Translations under genes and position numbers: made by a program
DNA from: Bacteroidales bacterium
GTDB lineage: Bacteria > Bacteroidota > Bacteroidia > Bacteroidales > P3
Length of the DNA: 54,237 bases
Assembly (NCBI GenBank): GCA_017429685.1
Contig: JAFROL010000025.1
Location: 1 to 54,237 of the forward strand
Reading direction: 5' to 3'
In this document: piece after piece, positions 45,637 to 54,190 of the stretch
Numbering within the stretch: the first letter of the stretch is position 1
How the letters are laid out: every line of letters starts with the position of its first letter
The notes under the pieces: generated by a model
Seen by the model: the letters and a program-made list of their open reading frames with translations, nothing else
Database searches by the model: none
What the model was told of the DNA's origin: nothing

Positions 45637-45654
45637 CCATTAACAATCAGCAAT

Positions 45655-46023
45655 ATGAACAACCACGGCAAAGACATCTGCAACCAGCTGAAAGAGATCC
45701 GCAAGCAGATAGCATCAGAAAATGATATTCCTCTCGAAGAACACGAGTGCCACTTCGACGGCCCGTGCAAGGGCACCTGTCCGCGCTGCGACGCCGAGCT
45801 GCAGTATCTTGAAACAGAACTTGGCCGGCGCGGCAAACTGAGCAAGGCCGCCATTGTGGCCGGCGTGACCCTGAGCCTCGCCGCCAGCGCCTGCACAACG
45901 GAAGGCGATCCAGCGCCCGATCCGCTTGAAGGCGGTATCTACTTTCCGGAGGACACGACGCAATGCCCTGACAACGAAAAAACCTCATCTGACGACGAGG
46001 TTAATACTATTATTTTCAAATAG
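45655..46023 (+). CDS. Zinc-knuckle protein with internal lipobox-like segment
   Basis: 122 residues. The first 60 form a Cys/His-containing unit (ICNQLKEIRKQIA, then HECHFDGPCKGTCPRCDAEL), which looks like a small metal-binding knuckle and is preceded by a helix. A hydrophobic stretch (AIVAGVTLSLAASAC) ends in a lipobox-like ASAC at about residue 80, followed by a 40-residue acidic, Pro/Asp-rich tail. Having a likely cytoplasmic domain before a lipobox is unusual. It starts 18 bp after the SDR gene and ends 6 bp from the convergent gene. Confidence 0.75.
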   Translation: MNNHGKDICNQLKEIRKQIASENDIPLEEHECHFDGPCKGTCPRCDAELQYLETELGRRGKLSKAAIVAGVTLSLAASACTTEGDPAPDPLEGGIYFPEDTTQCPDNEKTSSDDEVNTIIFK

Positions 46024-46029
46024 AAACTA

Positions 46030-47157
46030 TCAAATCTCCTTACCGAAAACGGCGCGTTTCATCAGCTCTTCGGTCTGGTAGGTGGTGCCCCAAATCTTTT
46101 CGGCTTCGTTGCCGATGATCTGTGGGTTGGTATAAGCCCAGATGACGTTGTTTTTGATGGCATTGCGGTTCATTTCGGCATAGTAGATGGAGTGCACGCC
46201 GCGCTTCTGCCATTCGGGATGCACGCCGTTGAGCAGCAGGTCGATGGTGTCGTATTTGCGCAGGGCGCGAAGCAGGTGGTACCAACCGAAAGGGAAGAGG
46301 CGTCCGTTGGCCTTCTGATAGGCCTCGGTGAGGCTGGGAATGCTGAGGCCAAAGGCCACCAGGTTGTCGTCCTGGTCGACGACGAAATTGACAAAATCGA
46401 GGTTCACGAAGGGGAAATACTCCTTTATGTAGACATCGATTTCCTTCTCGGTCATAGGGACGAAATCGTAGAGGTCCTTGAACGAGTCGTTGAGCGTGTG
46501 GAAAAACTTGTGCGCATAAGGATAGACCTCTTTGCGCTTCTTGAATTTCAGCAATTTGAGGTTGTAGCGCTCCAGGATGAGCTGGTTGATGCGCGCCACC
46601 TTGTCGGGGATAGGTTGGCTGGCCGGCATCTTGTACTGCTGCCAGCGGCAAAGAATCTTGCAATCAAGGCGTTCGATGAAATCGATATAATACTTGGGAT
46701 TGTAGAGCGTGCTGAGGTTTTGGCGGGCGTCGAAGCCTTCGATTACCCAGCATTCCTTGTCCATATCGGTAAAGCCGAACGGGCCCTCGATTTCGGTCAT
46801 TCCCTTGCTGCGCCCATACTCCACAACCTTGTCGAACAGGGCCTTGCAGACATCGAAATCCTCGACGAAATCGAACCATCCGAAGCGGACAGCCTTCTTG
46901 TTCCAATGCTCGTTGACTGTGTGGTTGATGATGGCAGCCACGCGACCCACAACCTTGCCGTCGACGGTGGCGAGGTACATCTGCAGGTCGCTATGCTCGA
47001 GCGATGGGTTCTTGTCGGTCAGCAAAGCGCGTTCGTCGCGGTTCAGCGGCGGCACGTATGTCGGCACGCCTTTGAAAAGTTTGTTGGGAAAAGCTATGAA
47101 CTTGTTAAGGTCACGGCGACCTTTAACCTCACTGATGACAATATTGTTCATATTCAA
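46030..47157 (-). CDS. GNAT-like protein encoded beside SPT
   Basis: 375 residues, cytoplasmic. The N-terminal part (FIAFPNKLFKGVPTYVPPLNRDERALL) and GKVVGRVAAIIN match the large GNAT-like proteins found next to serine palmitoyltransferase in Bacteroides, as I recall. The remaining domain contains GPFGFTDMDKECWVIEGFD and a second acetyltransferase-like half (FVVDQDDNLVAFGLSIPS, LLNGVHPEWQKRGVHSIYY). The gap to the SPT gene upstream is 9 bp, so they are one transcript. A part in sphingolipid synthesis, such as N-acylation, is a fair inference from context. Confidence 0.82.
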   Translation of the reverse strand: MNMNNIVISEVKGRRDLNKFIAFPNKLFKGVPTYVPPLNRDERALLTDKNPSLEHSDLQMYLATVDGKVVGRVAAIINHTVNEHWNKKAVRFGWFDFVEDFDVCKALFDKVVEYGRSKGMTEIEGPFGFTDMDKECWVIEGFDARQNLSTLYNPKYYIDFIERLDCKILCRWQQYKMPASQPIPDKVARINQLILERYNLKLLKFKKRKEVYPYAHKFFHTLNDSFKDLYDFVPMTEKEIDVYIKEYFPFVNLDFVNFVVDQDDNLVAFGLSIPSLTEAYQKANGRLFPFGWYHLLRALRKYDTIDLLLNGVHPEWQKRGVHSIYYAEMNRNAIKNNVIWAYTNPQIIGNEAEKIWGTTYQTEELMKRAVFGKEI

Positions 47158-47166
47158 TAATAAAGT

Positions 47167-48351
47167 TTACAAAAGTCCAAGTTTCTTGAAGCATTTGACC
47201 GTCTTGTCGACAGCAAAGTCGACCTGCTCGATGGTGTGCGTAGCCATCCAAGCCAGGCGGATAAGTGTGTCCTCGGGCGGCACAGCCGGCGAGATGACGG
47301 GGTTGACGAAGACACCCTCGTCGAGCAGCATACGGGTGACCATAAAGGTCTTCTCGTTGTCGCGCACATAGAGTGGTATGATCGGCGTTTCGGTGTTGCC
47401 GATTTCGAAACCGGCCTCGCGGAACGATTTGAGTGCATAGTTGGCCACCTTCCACAAGTTCTCCTGGCGTTCGGGCTCGCTGCGCATAACCTCGATGGCG
47501 GCGATGACCGATGCCGTTGCCGACGGCGGGATGCTGGCGGTGAAGATGTAGGGGCGCACGTTGTGGCGCATCCAGTTGATGGTGTCCCTGTCGGCGGCGA
47601 TAAAGCCTCCGATTGAGGCCAGCGATTTGGAGAAGGTACCCATTATGAGTTCCGTTTTGTCGAGCAGTCCGAAGTGGTCGGTGACGCCGCGGCCTTCGCG
47701 GCCGAAGACGCCGAGACCGTGGGCCTCGTCGACCATCAGCGTGGCCTGGTATTTGTCGCAGAGCGCCTGTATTTCGGGCAGTTTAGCCACATCGCCCTCC
47801 ATACTGAACACACCGTCGGTTACCACCAGTTTGCCAGCCTCGAGCGGGCAACGCTGAAGAACACGTTCAAGGTCGTTGAGGTCACTGTGGCGGTATTTAA
47901 GAGTCTGAGCGAAAGTCAGACGCTTGCCCTCGATGATGGAGGCGTGGTCCATCTCGTCGAAGATGACATAGTCGCCACGACCCGTAACACAGGGAATGAC
48001 ACCGGAATTGGCCTGAAAACCCGCCGAGAAAAGCATCACGCCGTCTTTGCCAAGGAATTCAGACAAAATGTTTTCGAGCTTGATATGAATGTCGAGAGTG
48101 CCGTTGAGGAAAGGAGAGCCTGCACAACCGGTGCCGTACTTGTCGATTGCGGCTTTAGCAGCCTCTTTGATTTTTGGATGATTGGTAAGTCCTAAATAAC
48201 TGTTGGAACCAAGCATCAGGACTTTACGTCCGTTCATAAGAACCTCTGTATCCTGGTCGCTTGAAATCTCTCTGAAATAAGGATAAACCCCCTTGGCTTT
48301 TGCCTCTTGGGGAGCAGTGTATCGCGCAAGTTTCTGTTGCAGTGGCTTCAT
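47167..48351 (-). CDS. spt: Serine palmitoyltransferase
   Basis: 394 residues, fold-type I PLP enzyme of the alpha-oxoamine synthase family, first step of sphingolipid synthesis. Key segments: SNSYLGLTNHPKI, CAGSPFLNGTLDIH, DEMDHASIIEG, VDEAHGLGVFGREGRGV and the PLP Lys in GTFSKSLASIGGFIA. The sequence closely follows the Bacteroides SPT I remember, including the N-terminal GVYPYFREI segment and the C-terminal RLAWMATHT. Complete. It precedes the acetyltransferase-like gene by 9 bp. It is clearly different from the oxoamine synthase at 17751, so two such enzymes are present. Confidence 0.92.
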   Translation of the reverse strand: MKPLQQKLARYTAPQEAKAKGVYPYFREISSDQDTEVLMNGRKVLMLGSNSYLGLTNHPKIKEAAKAAIDKYGTGCAGSPFLNGTLDIHIKLENILSEFLGKDGVMLFSAGFQANSGVIPCVTGRGDYVIFDEMDHASIIEGKRLTFAQTLKYRHSDLNDLERVLQRCPLEAGKLVVTDGVFSMEGDVAKLPEIQALCDKYQATLMVDEAHGLGVFGREGRGVTDHFGLLDKTELIMGTFSKSLASIGGFIAADRDTINWMRHNVRPYIFTASIPPSATASVIAAIEVMRSEPERQENLWKVANYALKSFREAGFEIGNTETPIIPLYVRDNEKTFMVTRMLLDEGVFVNPVISPAVPPEDTLIRLAWMATHTIEQVDFAVDKTVKCFKKLGLL

Positions 48352-48419
48352 CTAAAAATTATCGTTAGTATATATATTAAAAATGCAAAATAACAAAAAA
48401 AAATCGGATAATAAAGCGT

Positions 48420-49271
48420 TCAAAATGTTAAAATATTTTGCAGTTGCGCCGTCAGACGGCTGGTTCCAATTCTAAAATTCTGATTAGTAATATTTTGAAC
48501 ACTAATTATTTTTTTATAGAGAAGATAATAAAACAGTGCTTCCTCTGGAGTTGAAATACCTCCAGCAGCTTTGAAACCGACGGTTTTTTTTGAATTTTTC
48601 ATAAAATCACACAGAGCCGACAGCATAGCGAAGGCCCCTTCGGGGGTAGCGCCAAGCGGTATTTTGCCTGTGGATGTCTTGATAAAATCTGCTCCTGCAC
48701 GCAACGCAAGCATAGAGGCATTGTAGATGTTGGCCATTGTCTTCAATTCGCCAGTCTCGATGATGACTTTCAGTTTCACGCTGTTTCCACAGACACTCTT
48801 CGCAGCCTCAATTTCATCGCTCACGTATTGCAGGTCACCATCAAGAAAACGTCCTCGGTTTATGACAAAATCCACCTCATCGGCTCCCTCCTCGACAACA
48901 TACCGTATTTCCTCTGTCTTAACGTGTTGCGAGGTTTGTCCGGCAGGGAATCCACCCGCCACCGAGGCTACTCTGATTGTGGTTGAAGCGAGCTGTTTTT
49001 TTGCGATGCCTACAAAGCTGGGATAAACACACACCGATGCAACGTGCTTCCTTGTGTCGTTGCCTGGCACCGACAGCAAAGAGGTGTTCCTGCAGAATTC
49101 ACTTACAGTTTTTGGTGAGTCACTGCCGTTTAGTGTAGTATTGTCAATACAAGTGAAGATATCTGTATATGGTATTATGCGATTTGCGTCACTGAGGCTC
49201 GAAACTTCGTCCCAAACATTTTTAATGACGCTTTTAGCATCAGACTCCAGCTTCAGGAAATCCTTTTCCAT
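48420..49271 (-). CDS. deoC: Deoxyribose-phosphate aldolase
   Basis: 283 residues. It splits deoxyribose 5-phosphate into acetaldehyde and glyceraldehyde 3-phosphate in deoxynucleoside breakdown. Motifs: FTCIDNTTLN, ASVCVYPSFVG, VASVAGGFPAGQTS, DEVDFVINRG, LKVIIETGEL, and the Schiff-base Lys in FIKTSTGK, then VGFKAAGGIST. Complete and of the longer type. The start at 49271 overlaps the end of the LutB-like gene by 32 bp; no later Met gives a full protein. Confidence 0.96.
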   Translation of the reverse strand: MEKDFLKLESDAKSVIKNVWDEVSSLSDANRIIPYTDIFTCIDNTTLNGSDSPKTVSEFCRNTSLLSVPGNDTRKHVASVCVYPSFVGIAKKQLASTTIRVASVAGGFPAGQTSQHVKTEEIRYVVEEGADEVDFVINRGRFLDGDLQYVSDEIEAAKSVCGNSVKLKVIIETGELKTMANIYNASMLALRAGADFIKTSTGKIPLGATPEGAFAMLSALCDFMKNSKKTVGFKAAGGISTPEEALFYYLLYKKIISVQNITNQNFRIGTSRLTAQLQNILTF

Positions 49272-50418
49272 TCTCGGTGAATTTTTTATATGACTTGTTA
49301 AATGTTTCTTTACTGAACGGTATCAGATGGTGGCTTTTGCGATAGTCGGACGAAAGATATTTTAGTAAAACGTGACGTTTCAGCAAATTGTACCCATTCA
49401 TTTTCTTTCGGTTAGACGAAAATTTCCGTATTGCTGCCAAACGGCGGCGGTCGTTCTTGTCAACACCATCGTTTGCAAGGAGAACCTGTCGGCTGTCGAC
49501 TATCATATCGCGTACGGGCAGCGATATTGGACATACCTCTTCGCAACGTCCACAGAGGGTACAGGCGTATGCCACGTGGCGATAGCTTTCGACAGTCTCA
49601 AGATACGGCAGTGTGATATTGGCAACAGGACCGGCAAAGACGTTGTTGTAAGGTTCGTCACCTATAGTCTGGTATACAGGACACACATCGCTGCAGCGCC
49701 CACAATTGAGGCAAGTCAAAGACTGACGCAAATCCTTAAATTGGAGCAAGTTTGTGCGCTGATTATCTATTATGAAAAGATAGTTGTTGCAATTTGCAGA
49801 ACCTCTAAAAACGAGCATATCCTGACTGCCGCATCCTGTATTGTAAGAGGTCAGCTGCTGGAACACTTCAGCCCAGTCACTATTACCTACAATACAGTCG
49901 ATGGTGGCGAAAAATACATTTATTTTATTGTTAGTCAGTCTCTCCAATCCTTTGTTTGTCTGATTCAACAAAAGAAGCGACCCTGTGTCGGAAAACATCA
50001 TATCAGCAACAAAAAACTGCATATCGCCTTCGTCAGAGAGTTCTATTTTCTGGTCACGGAGGAAATATTTTATTCCCAACTCGCGGAACACAGTTGATGC
50101 ATTGATGTTGGGCAGGCGAACAGATTTTATTTTATGCAGCTTCAGAAGTTTTTTCAGACTCTCGAAGACATCATTGTAGTCCGAAGCCCAAAAGACTGCG
50201 TTGTGCTTACTGGAAAACATTTTCTCGAATCGCGACAGCTCTTCGTCCAGATTCTCTATACTTTTAGACAGTGCAGACCTGAATCTGTCAAGAGTATGAC
50301 CATTGCAGACAGAGTCGGGGAGGGGGTCGTTTTTCAACTGAAACGACCGTGGCGCAGACCCTTCTGCAATAGCTTTTTCAGCCGACTCAAGAAAAGCAGT
50401 ATAGAACTCGTTCTCCAT
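49240..50418 (-). CDS. LutB-like iron-sulfur protein
   Basis: 392 residues. An N-terminal LUD-type domain (about 60-230, with SDTGSLLLL and VFFATIDCIVG) is followed by two 4Fe-4S motifs CLNCGRCSDVCP and CTLCGRCEEVCP with extra conserved Pro and Val. In lactate utilisation LutB works with LutA and LutC, but neither is adjacent. Here it sits between rpiB and deoC, pointing to a redox step linked to pentose breakdown, or simple hitchhiking. The end overlaps deoC by 32 bp. Confidence 0.85.
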   Translation of the reverse strand: MENEFYTAFLESAEKAIAEGSAPRSFQLKNDPLPDSVCNGHTLDRFRSALSKSIENLDEELSRFEKMFSSKHNAVFWASDYNDVFESLKKLLKLHKIKSVRLPNINASTVFRELGIKYFLRDQKIELSDEGDMQFFVADMMFSDTGSLLLLNQTNKGLERLTNNKINVFFATIDCIVGNSDWAEVFQQLTSYNTGCGSQDMLVFRGSANCNNYLFIIDNQRTNLLQFKDLRQSLTCLNCGRCSDVCPVYQTIGDEPYNNVFAGPVANITLPYLETVESYRHVAYACTLCGRCEEVCPISLPVRDMIVDSRQVLLANDGVDKNDRRRLAAIRKFSSNRKKMNGYNLLKRHVLLKYLSSDYRKSHHLIPFSKETFNKSYKKFTENGKGFPEAGV

Positions 50419-50435
50419 CGTTTAAAGTGTTATTT

Positions 50436-50879
50436 TCATTCCAAAAGCTTATTGATTTTTTCAACACGCCGTAGGTGACGACCACCTTCAAAAGGGGTAT
50501 TCAAAAAGATGTCCACCATCTTAAGTGCCAATTCGGTCGGAACAAACCTTGCGGGCATCGATATAATGTTGGCATCATTATGCTGACGGGCAAGCTTTGC
50601 AATTTCCTCATTCCAGCAAAGAGCACAGCGTACATTGGGATATTTGTTCACAGTCATCTGTACTCCATTGCCTGAACCGCATATCACAATGCCTCTAGAA
50701 AAATCTCCACGATTGATGGCGGAACCTACCTGATGTGCAAAATCAGGATAATCTACACTTTCTGTAGAAAAAGTGCCAAAATCTTTAGTTTCAATATTTT
50801 TAGAAGAAAGATACTTTTTTACTTCTTCCTTAAGTTCATATCCAGCGTGATCAGATGCGATGGGAATAATTTCTTTCAT
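50436..50879 (-). CDS. rpiB: Ribose-5-phosphate isomerase B
   Basis: 147 residues, interconverts ribose 5-phosphate and ribulose 5-phosphate. IPIASDHAGYELK at the N-terminus, the catalytic Cys in IVICGSGNGVQM, and ALCWNEEIAKLARQHNDANIISMPARF are typical. The gap to the next gene is 17 bp, so rpiB, the LutB-like gene and deoC form an operon. A -7 box TATTTTTG is at 50901-50908 on the minus strand, 22 bp upstream. Confidence 0.97.
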   Translation of the reverse strand: MKEIIPIASDHAGYELKEEVKKYLSSKNIETKDFGTFSTESVDYPDFAHQVGSAINRGDFSRGIVICGSGNGVQMTVNKYPNVRCALCWNEEIAKLARQHNDANIISMPARFVPTELALKMVDIFLNTPFEGGRHLRRVEKINKLLE

Positions 50880-51563
50880 ATTAGTAAATTTTTATATTGC
50901 AAAAATACAATATTTAGACCATTCAACAATATATAATCATTTAAAAATTATCACCAATATTTATTAAATATTTATATATCATAATCTTATATAATCATAA
51001 CATATATTAAAATTTAACAAAACAATAAATGCCGGTATTATTCTTCGAATAATATACCTTTACTTTACTTTTTATAAAACATATTTTTACGGTATTAAAG
51101 CGTGTTTTAAACAACTGTATGTTGAAATATCAATAAAAAGCCTTTTAAACAATAGTTGATAAAATTATTCTCAATCCATTTGTTTATTTCTGTTAACAAA
51201 TATAGCATTTTTGATTGTTTTTTCACCATCGGCATAAACAAAAAAGAGCAAACATAAACCATATGTTCAAATGAAAATAAACATATTGTTCAAAACTTCA
51301 CAATACGATGAAAATTCATATCTTGCGATTTGATAAGTGTTTTCAAACCTGTTTACATCACATTAATGAAATACCAAGAAAATAGAGTGTTTTCAACATT
51401 TCAACAACACAAAAAAATAAATGAAAAAAATAAAATTTTAATTAAAGATTTTTTATTTTTTCACTGTTTCGTTGAAAAATCGTAATTTTGCATTCTTCAA
51501 TATTTTCATTGTGAGAAGATATTTTATTCATAATTAGAATCCATAACTTAAAAAGTAAAAAAT
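50880..51563. other. AT-rich gene-free block, candidate replication origin
   Basis: 684 bp with no gene between divergent rpiB and nadA. Repeated motifs: GTGTTTTAAAC (51103), GTGTTTTCAAAC (51338), GTGTTTTCAACA (51388), CTTTTAAACA (51143), TGTTGAAAT (51121), ATTTCAACA (51399) and CGTTGAAAAA (51471). Most of the stretch is A/T, including 50930-51020 and 51410-51465, which could unwind. Three parS-type sites lie within 14 kb. The motifs are close to, but not identical with, the TTATCCACA DnaA box, so the origin call is an inference. Confidence 0.5.
51484..51491 (+). promoter_or_regulatory. -7 box of nadA
   Basis: TAATTTTG, about 73 bp before the nadA ATG; no clear -33. Confidence 0.5.
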
Positions 51564-52511
51564 ATGACCAGCGAAGAGTATAGAAAAGAAATTTTACGAC
51601 TAAAAAAAGAAAAGAATGCTGTCATTCTGGGCCACTACTATCAAATTGAGGAAATACAGGCATTGTCCGACTATGTTGGTGACAGCCTTGCCTTAGCCCA
51701 GGAGGCACAGCGTACAGATGCCGACATCATTGTTTTCTGTGGTGTTCATTTTATGGCCGAAACGGCCAAAATATTAAACCCAAGTCGCAAAGTTCTGCTT
51801 CCCGACGTCAATGCCAGTTGTTCTTTAGCCGAGTCGTGCACTGGTGCCGATTTGCGCGAATTCAAGAAACAATACCCTGGTTATATGGTTGTTTCGTATG
51901 TCAATTGCTCGGCCGAGGTCAAAGCCGAGTCTGACTTGATTTGCACCTCTGGCAATGCCGAGAAGCTTATCAACTCTTTGCCTTCCGACCAGAAAATCAT
52001 TTTTTCACCCGATAAGAATCTTGGTGGATATATCAACCGCCAGACAGGTCGCGAGATGGTTTTATGGAACGGTGTCTGCACGGTCCACGATGCGCTCGAA
52101 GCTGAAAGTATCCTTAAATTAAAACAGCAGAATCCTGACGCTCCCGTAATTGCTCATCCAGAATGCAATGCCGCCGTACTGGCTGTATCCGATTTCATCG
52201 GGTCTACCAAAGCTATGTTGAACTATATAGCTAAGTCGGATAAAAAGAGATTCATTGTTGTAACCGAGGCTGGAATCCTGTACGAAATGAAGAAGAGCAA
52301 TCCAGACAAGGAGTTCATAACTGTTTCTAATGAAGAAGGCTGCAGCTGTGCTGAATGTTCTTATATGAAGATGAACACTCTCGAAAAGCTGTATAAATGT
52401 CTACGCGATGAAACTCCTGAAATAACGCTTAGTGCAGATATGATTGAACGTGCTGCCAAACCGATAGTTAGGATGCTCGATATGTCGCGCGAACTGGGAA
52501 TCATCAAATAA
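51564..52511 (+). CDS. nadA: Quinolinate synthase
   Basis: 315 residues. 4Fe-4S enzyme that condenses iminoaspartate with DHAP to quinolinate in NAD synthesis. GHYYQIEEIQALSDYVGDSLALA, VNASCSLAESC, and the Cys in HPECNAAVLAV and EGCSCAECSYMKMNT are present, covering the cluster ligands. Length is normal. It is the first rightward gene after the candidate origin block and is not followed by nadB or nadC here. Confidence 0.96.
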   Translation: MTSEEYRKEILRLKKEKNAVILGHYYQIEEIQALSDYVGDSLALAQEAQRTDADIIVFCGVHFMAETAKILNPSRKVLLPDVNASCSLAESCTGADLREFKKQYPGYMVVSYVNCSAEVKAESDLICTSGNAEKLINSLPSDQKIIFSPDKNLGGYINRQTGREMVLWNGVCTVHDALEAESILKLKQQNPDAPVIAHPECNAAVLAVSDFIGSTKAMLNYIAKSDKKRFIVVTEAGILYEMKKSNPDKEFITVSNEEGCSCAECSYMKMNTLEKLYKCLRDETPEITLSADMIERAAKPIVRMLDMSRELGIIK

Positions 52512-52529
52512 AAGCTGATACACCGTATA

Positions 52530-53030
52530 ATGGAAAGAATAGGTCAAAAGCAGGTCTATGACTATCTGGATTCGCTGAATATCAAGTATGAGTATTATGA
52601 GCACCCCGAGGCACCTACTATCGAAATAGCCTCGCAGTTTTATCGTGGTGAGGGCACTACGCTGTGCAAAAACCTTTTTTTCCGCAACCATAAGGGCAAT
52701 CGCCATTATCTTGTGATAATGGAAAGCACTTTTGCTATGGACATTCACAGTGTCGAGAAAATCCTCCATCAGGGAAAGCTTTCGTTTGCTTCACCTGAAA
52801 GGATGATGCGTTATCTTGGTGTCAAGCCTGGCTCGGTCAGTCTGTTCAACCTTGTCAACGATATAAACAGGGAGGTGACTTTGTTCGTTGACTCTAAACT
52901 GCTAACTGTCGAAAAGGTCAGTTTCCATCCCAACGACAATCGTGCCTCGTTGGTGATTAGTAGTGAAGATATGTTGAAATTTATAAAAAATATAGGAAAC
53001 AACTACGAAATTATGGATTTGTACGAGTAG
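52530..53030 (+). CDS. YbaK/ProX-type aminoacyl-tRNA deacylase
   Basis: 166 residues. Proteins of this fold remove mischarged amino acids from tRNA-Pro and related tRNAs. Signature segments: YEYYEHPEAPTIEIA, GEGTTLCKNLFFRNHKGNRHYLVIM, and VNDINREVTLFVDSKLL with PNDNRASLVIS. Length fits the stand-alone ProX/PrdX type. It follows nadA by 18 bp. Confidence 0.93.
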   Translation: MERIGQKQVYDYLDSLNIKYEYYEHPEAPTIEIASQFYRGEGTTLCKNLFFRNHKGNRHYLVIMESTFAMDIHSVEKILHQGKLSFASPERMMRYLGVKPGSVSLFNLVNDINREVTLFVDSKLLTVEKVSFHPNDNRASLVISSEDMLKFIKNIGNNYEIMDLYE

Positions 53031-53136
53031 TTAGAAAACTGTGTGTTGACAAACATCGAAAATATGTTCATAACGAATATTTCTAGCAACTTTAATTATT
53101 TTATATAAGAAATTGTATAATAGGATATTATGGGTA

Positions 53137-53152
53137 TGTTTCACGTGTAACA
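53137..53152. promoter_or_regulatory. parS-like site with one mismatch
   Basis: TGTTTCACGTGTAACA, one base from the parS consensus, in the 143-bp gap before the RluA-type gene. Confidence 0.75.
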
Positions 53153-53173
53153 ATTTAATATAGGAACCGATAG

Positions 53174-54043
53174 ATGAAAACAATAGAAATAGAGGTTAAG
53201 GAACCTGTAAAATTACTTGAATTAATCGAAAAGACTTTTCCCGATAGTAGTCGCACAAAGCATAAGGAAATTCTTGCGCATCGTGTGATAATTGCTTCGC
53301 GTCATATCACGCAATATGATTTTCCTCTCAGTACAGGAATGCGTGTCACTATCGAAGGCGACGAAGACCGGAACAAGTTGATGCGTGGAAAAATGCCTAT
53401 ACTTTTTGAGGATCGTTATCTGATGGTTGTCAATAAGCCTGCCGGTCTTTTAAGCAGCAGTGTTCAACCCAACGACCGTTCTGTCATCAGCGAACTGAAC
53501 GACTATTTCATCCGTCGCCGGTCGCGTCAGCGTGCCCACGTGGTGCACCGCCTGGACCGCGACACATCGGGTCTGCTGCTTGTGGCCAAGTCAAAGGATG
53601 TGGCACGCGAGTTGGAGTACAACTGGAAAGAAAAAGTTTTCGACCGTGCCTATGTGGCTGTATGCTGGGGTGCCCCGGTCCCGGCAAACGGAATGATACG
53701 CTCCTGGCTCACCGATGGCGAGTACTGTGTCGAGTCGTCGCCAGTCGACAATGGAGGCAAGTTGGCTATAACATACTATAAAACACTCCGCAAACGTGGT
53801 CGTTATGCATTGGTGCAGTTTAATCTGGAAACTGGTCGCCGAAATCAGATCCGTGTCCAGATGCGCGAAATAGGCCATCCTCTGCTCAAGGACCCGATCT
53901 ATGGCTACCGCGACGACGATTCGCCTGCCTCACGATTGATGCTTCACGCCTTCAGGCTCTGTTTCTATCATCCTGTGACAGGTAAGGAAATGCGTTACGA
54001 GACAGAGTTTCCTCCCGAGTTCTTGTCCTTTTTTGACAAATAA
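53174..54043 (+). CDS. RluA-family 23S/tRNA pseudouridine synthase
   Basis: 289 residues. An S4-like N-terminal segment is followed by the catalytic motif HRLDRDTSGLLLVAKS, whose second Asp is catalytic, the KPAGLLSS stretch and the C-terminal RRNQIRVQMREIGHPLLKDPIYG. Family members modify 23S rRNA (RluD, RluC) or tRNA (RluA, TruC); the target site cannot be told here. Complete. Confidence 0.94.
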   Translation: MKTIEIEVKEPVKLLELIEKTFPDSSRTKHKEILAHRVIIASRHITQYDFPLSTGMRVTIEGDEDRNKLMRGKMPILFEDRYLMVVNKPAGLLSSSVQPNDRSVISELNDYFIRRRSRQRAHVVHRLDRDTSGLLLVAKSKDVARELEYNWKEKVFDRAYVAVCWGAPVPANGMIRSWLTDGEYCVESSPVDNGGKLAITYYKTLRKRGRYALVQFNLETGRRNQIRVQMREIGHPLLKDPIYGYRDDDSPASRLMLHAFRLCFYHPVTGKEMRYETEFPPEFLSFFDK

Positions 54044-54132
54044 ATGTGTAGTGCAAACAATAAAAGGCAGATTGTAGCGTTAAAGAAATAAATATATAGG
54101 GGAGTTCTATAAATTAAATAGCTAAATTTCAT

Positions 54133-54163
54133 TTTGTTATATCAATATTTTTTCGTATTTTTG
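54133..54163 (+). promoter_or_regulatory. Promoter of the last partial gene
   Basis: TTTG at 54133-54136, 19-bp spacer, TATTTTTG at 54156-54163; ATG at 54191. Confidence 0.8.
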
Positions 54164-54190
54164 CAGTATTAACAGAAAAATACAGCATCT

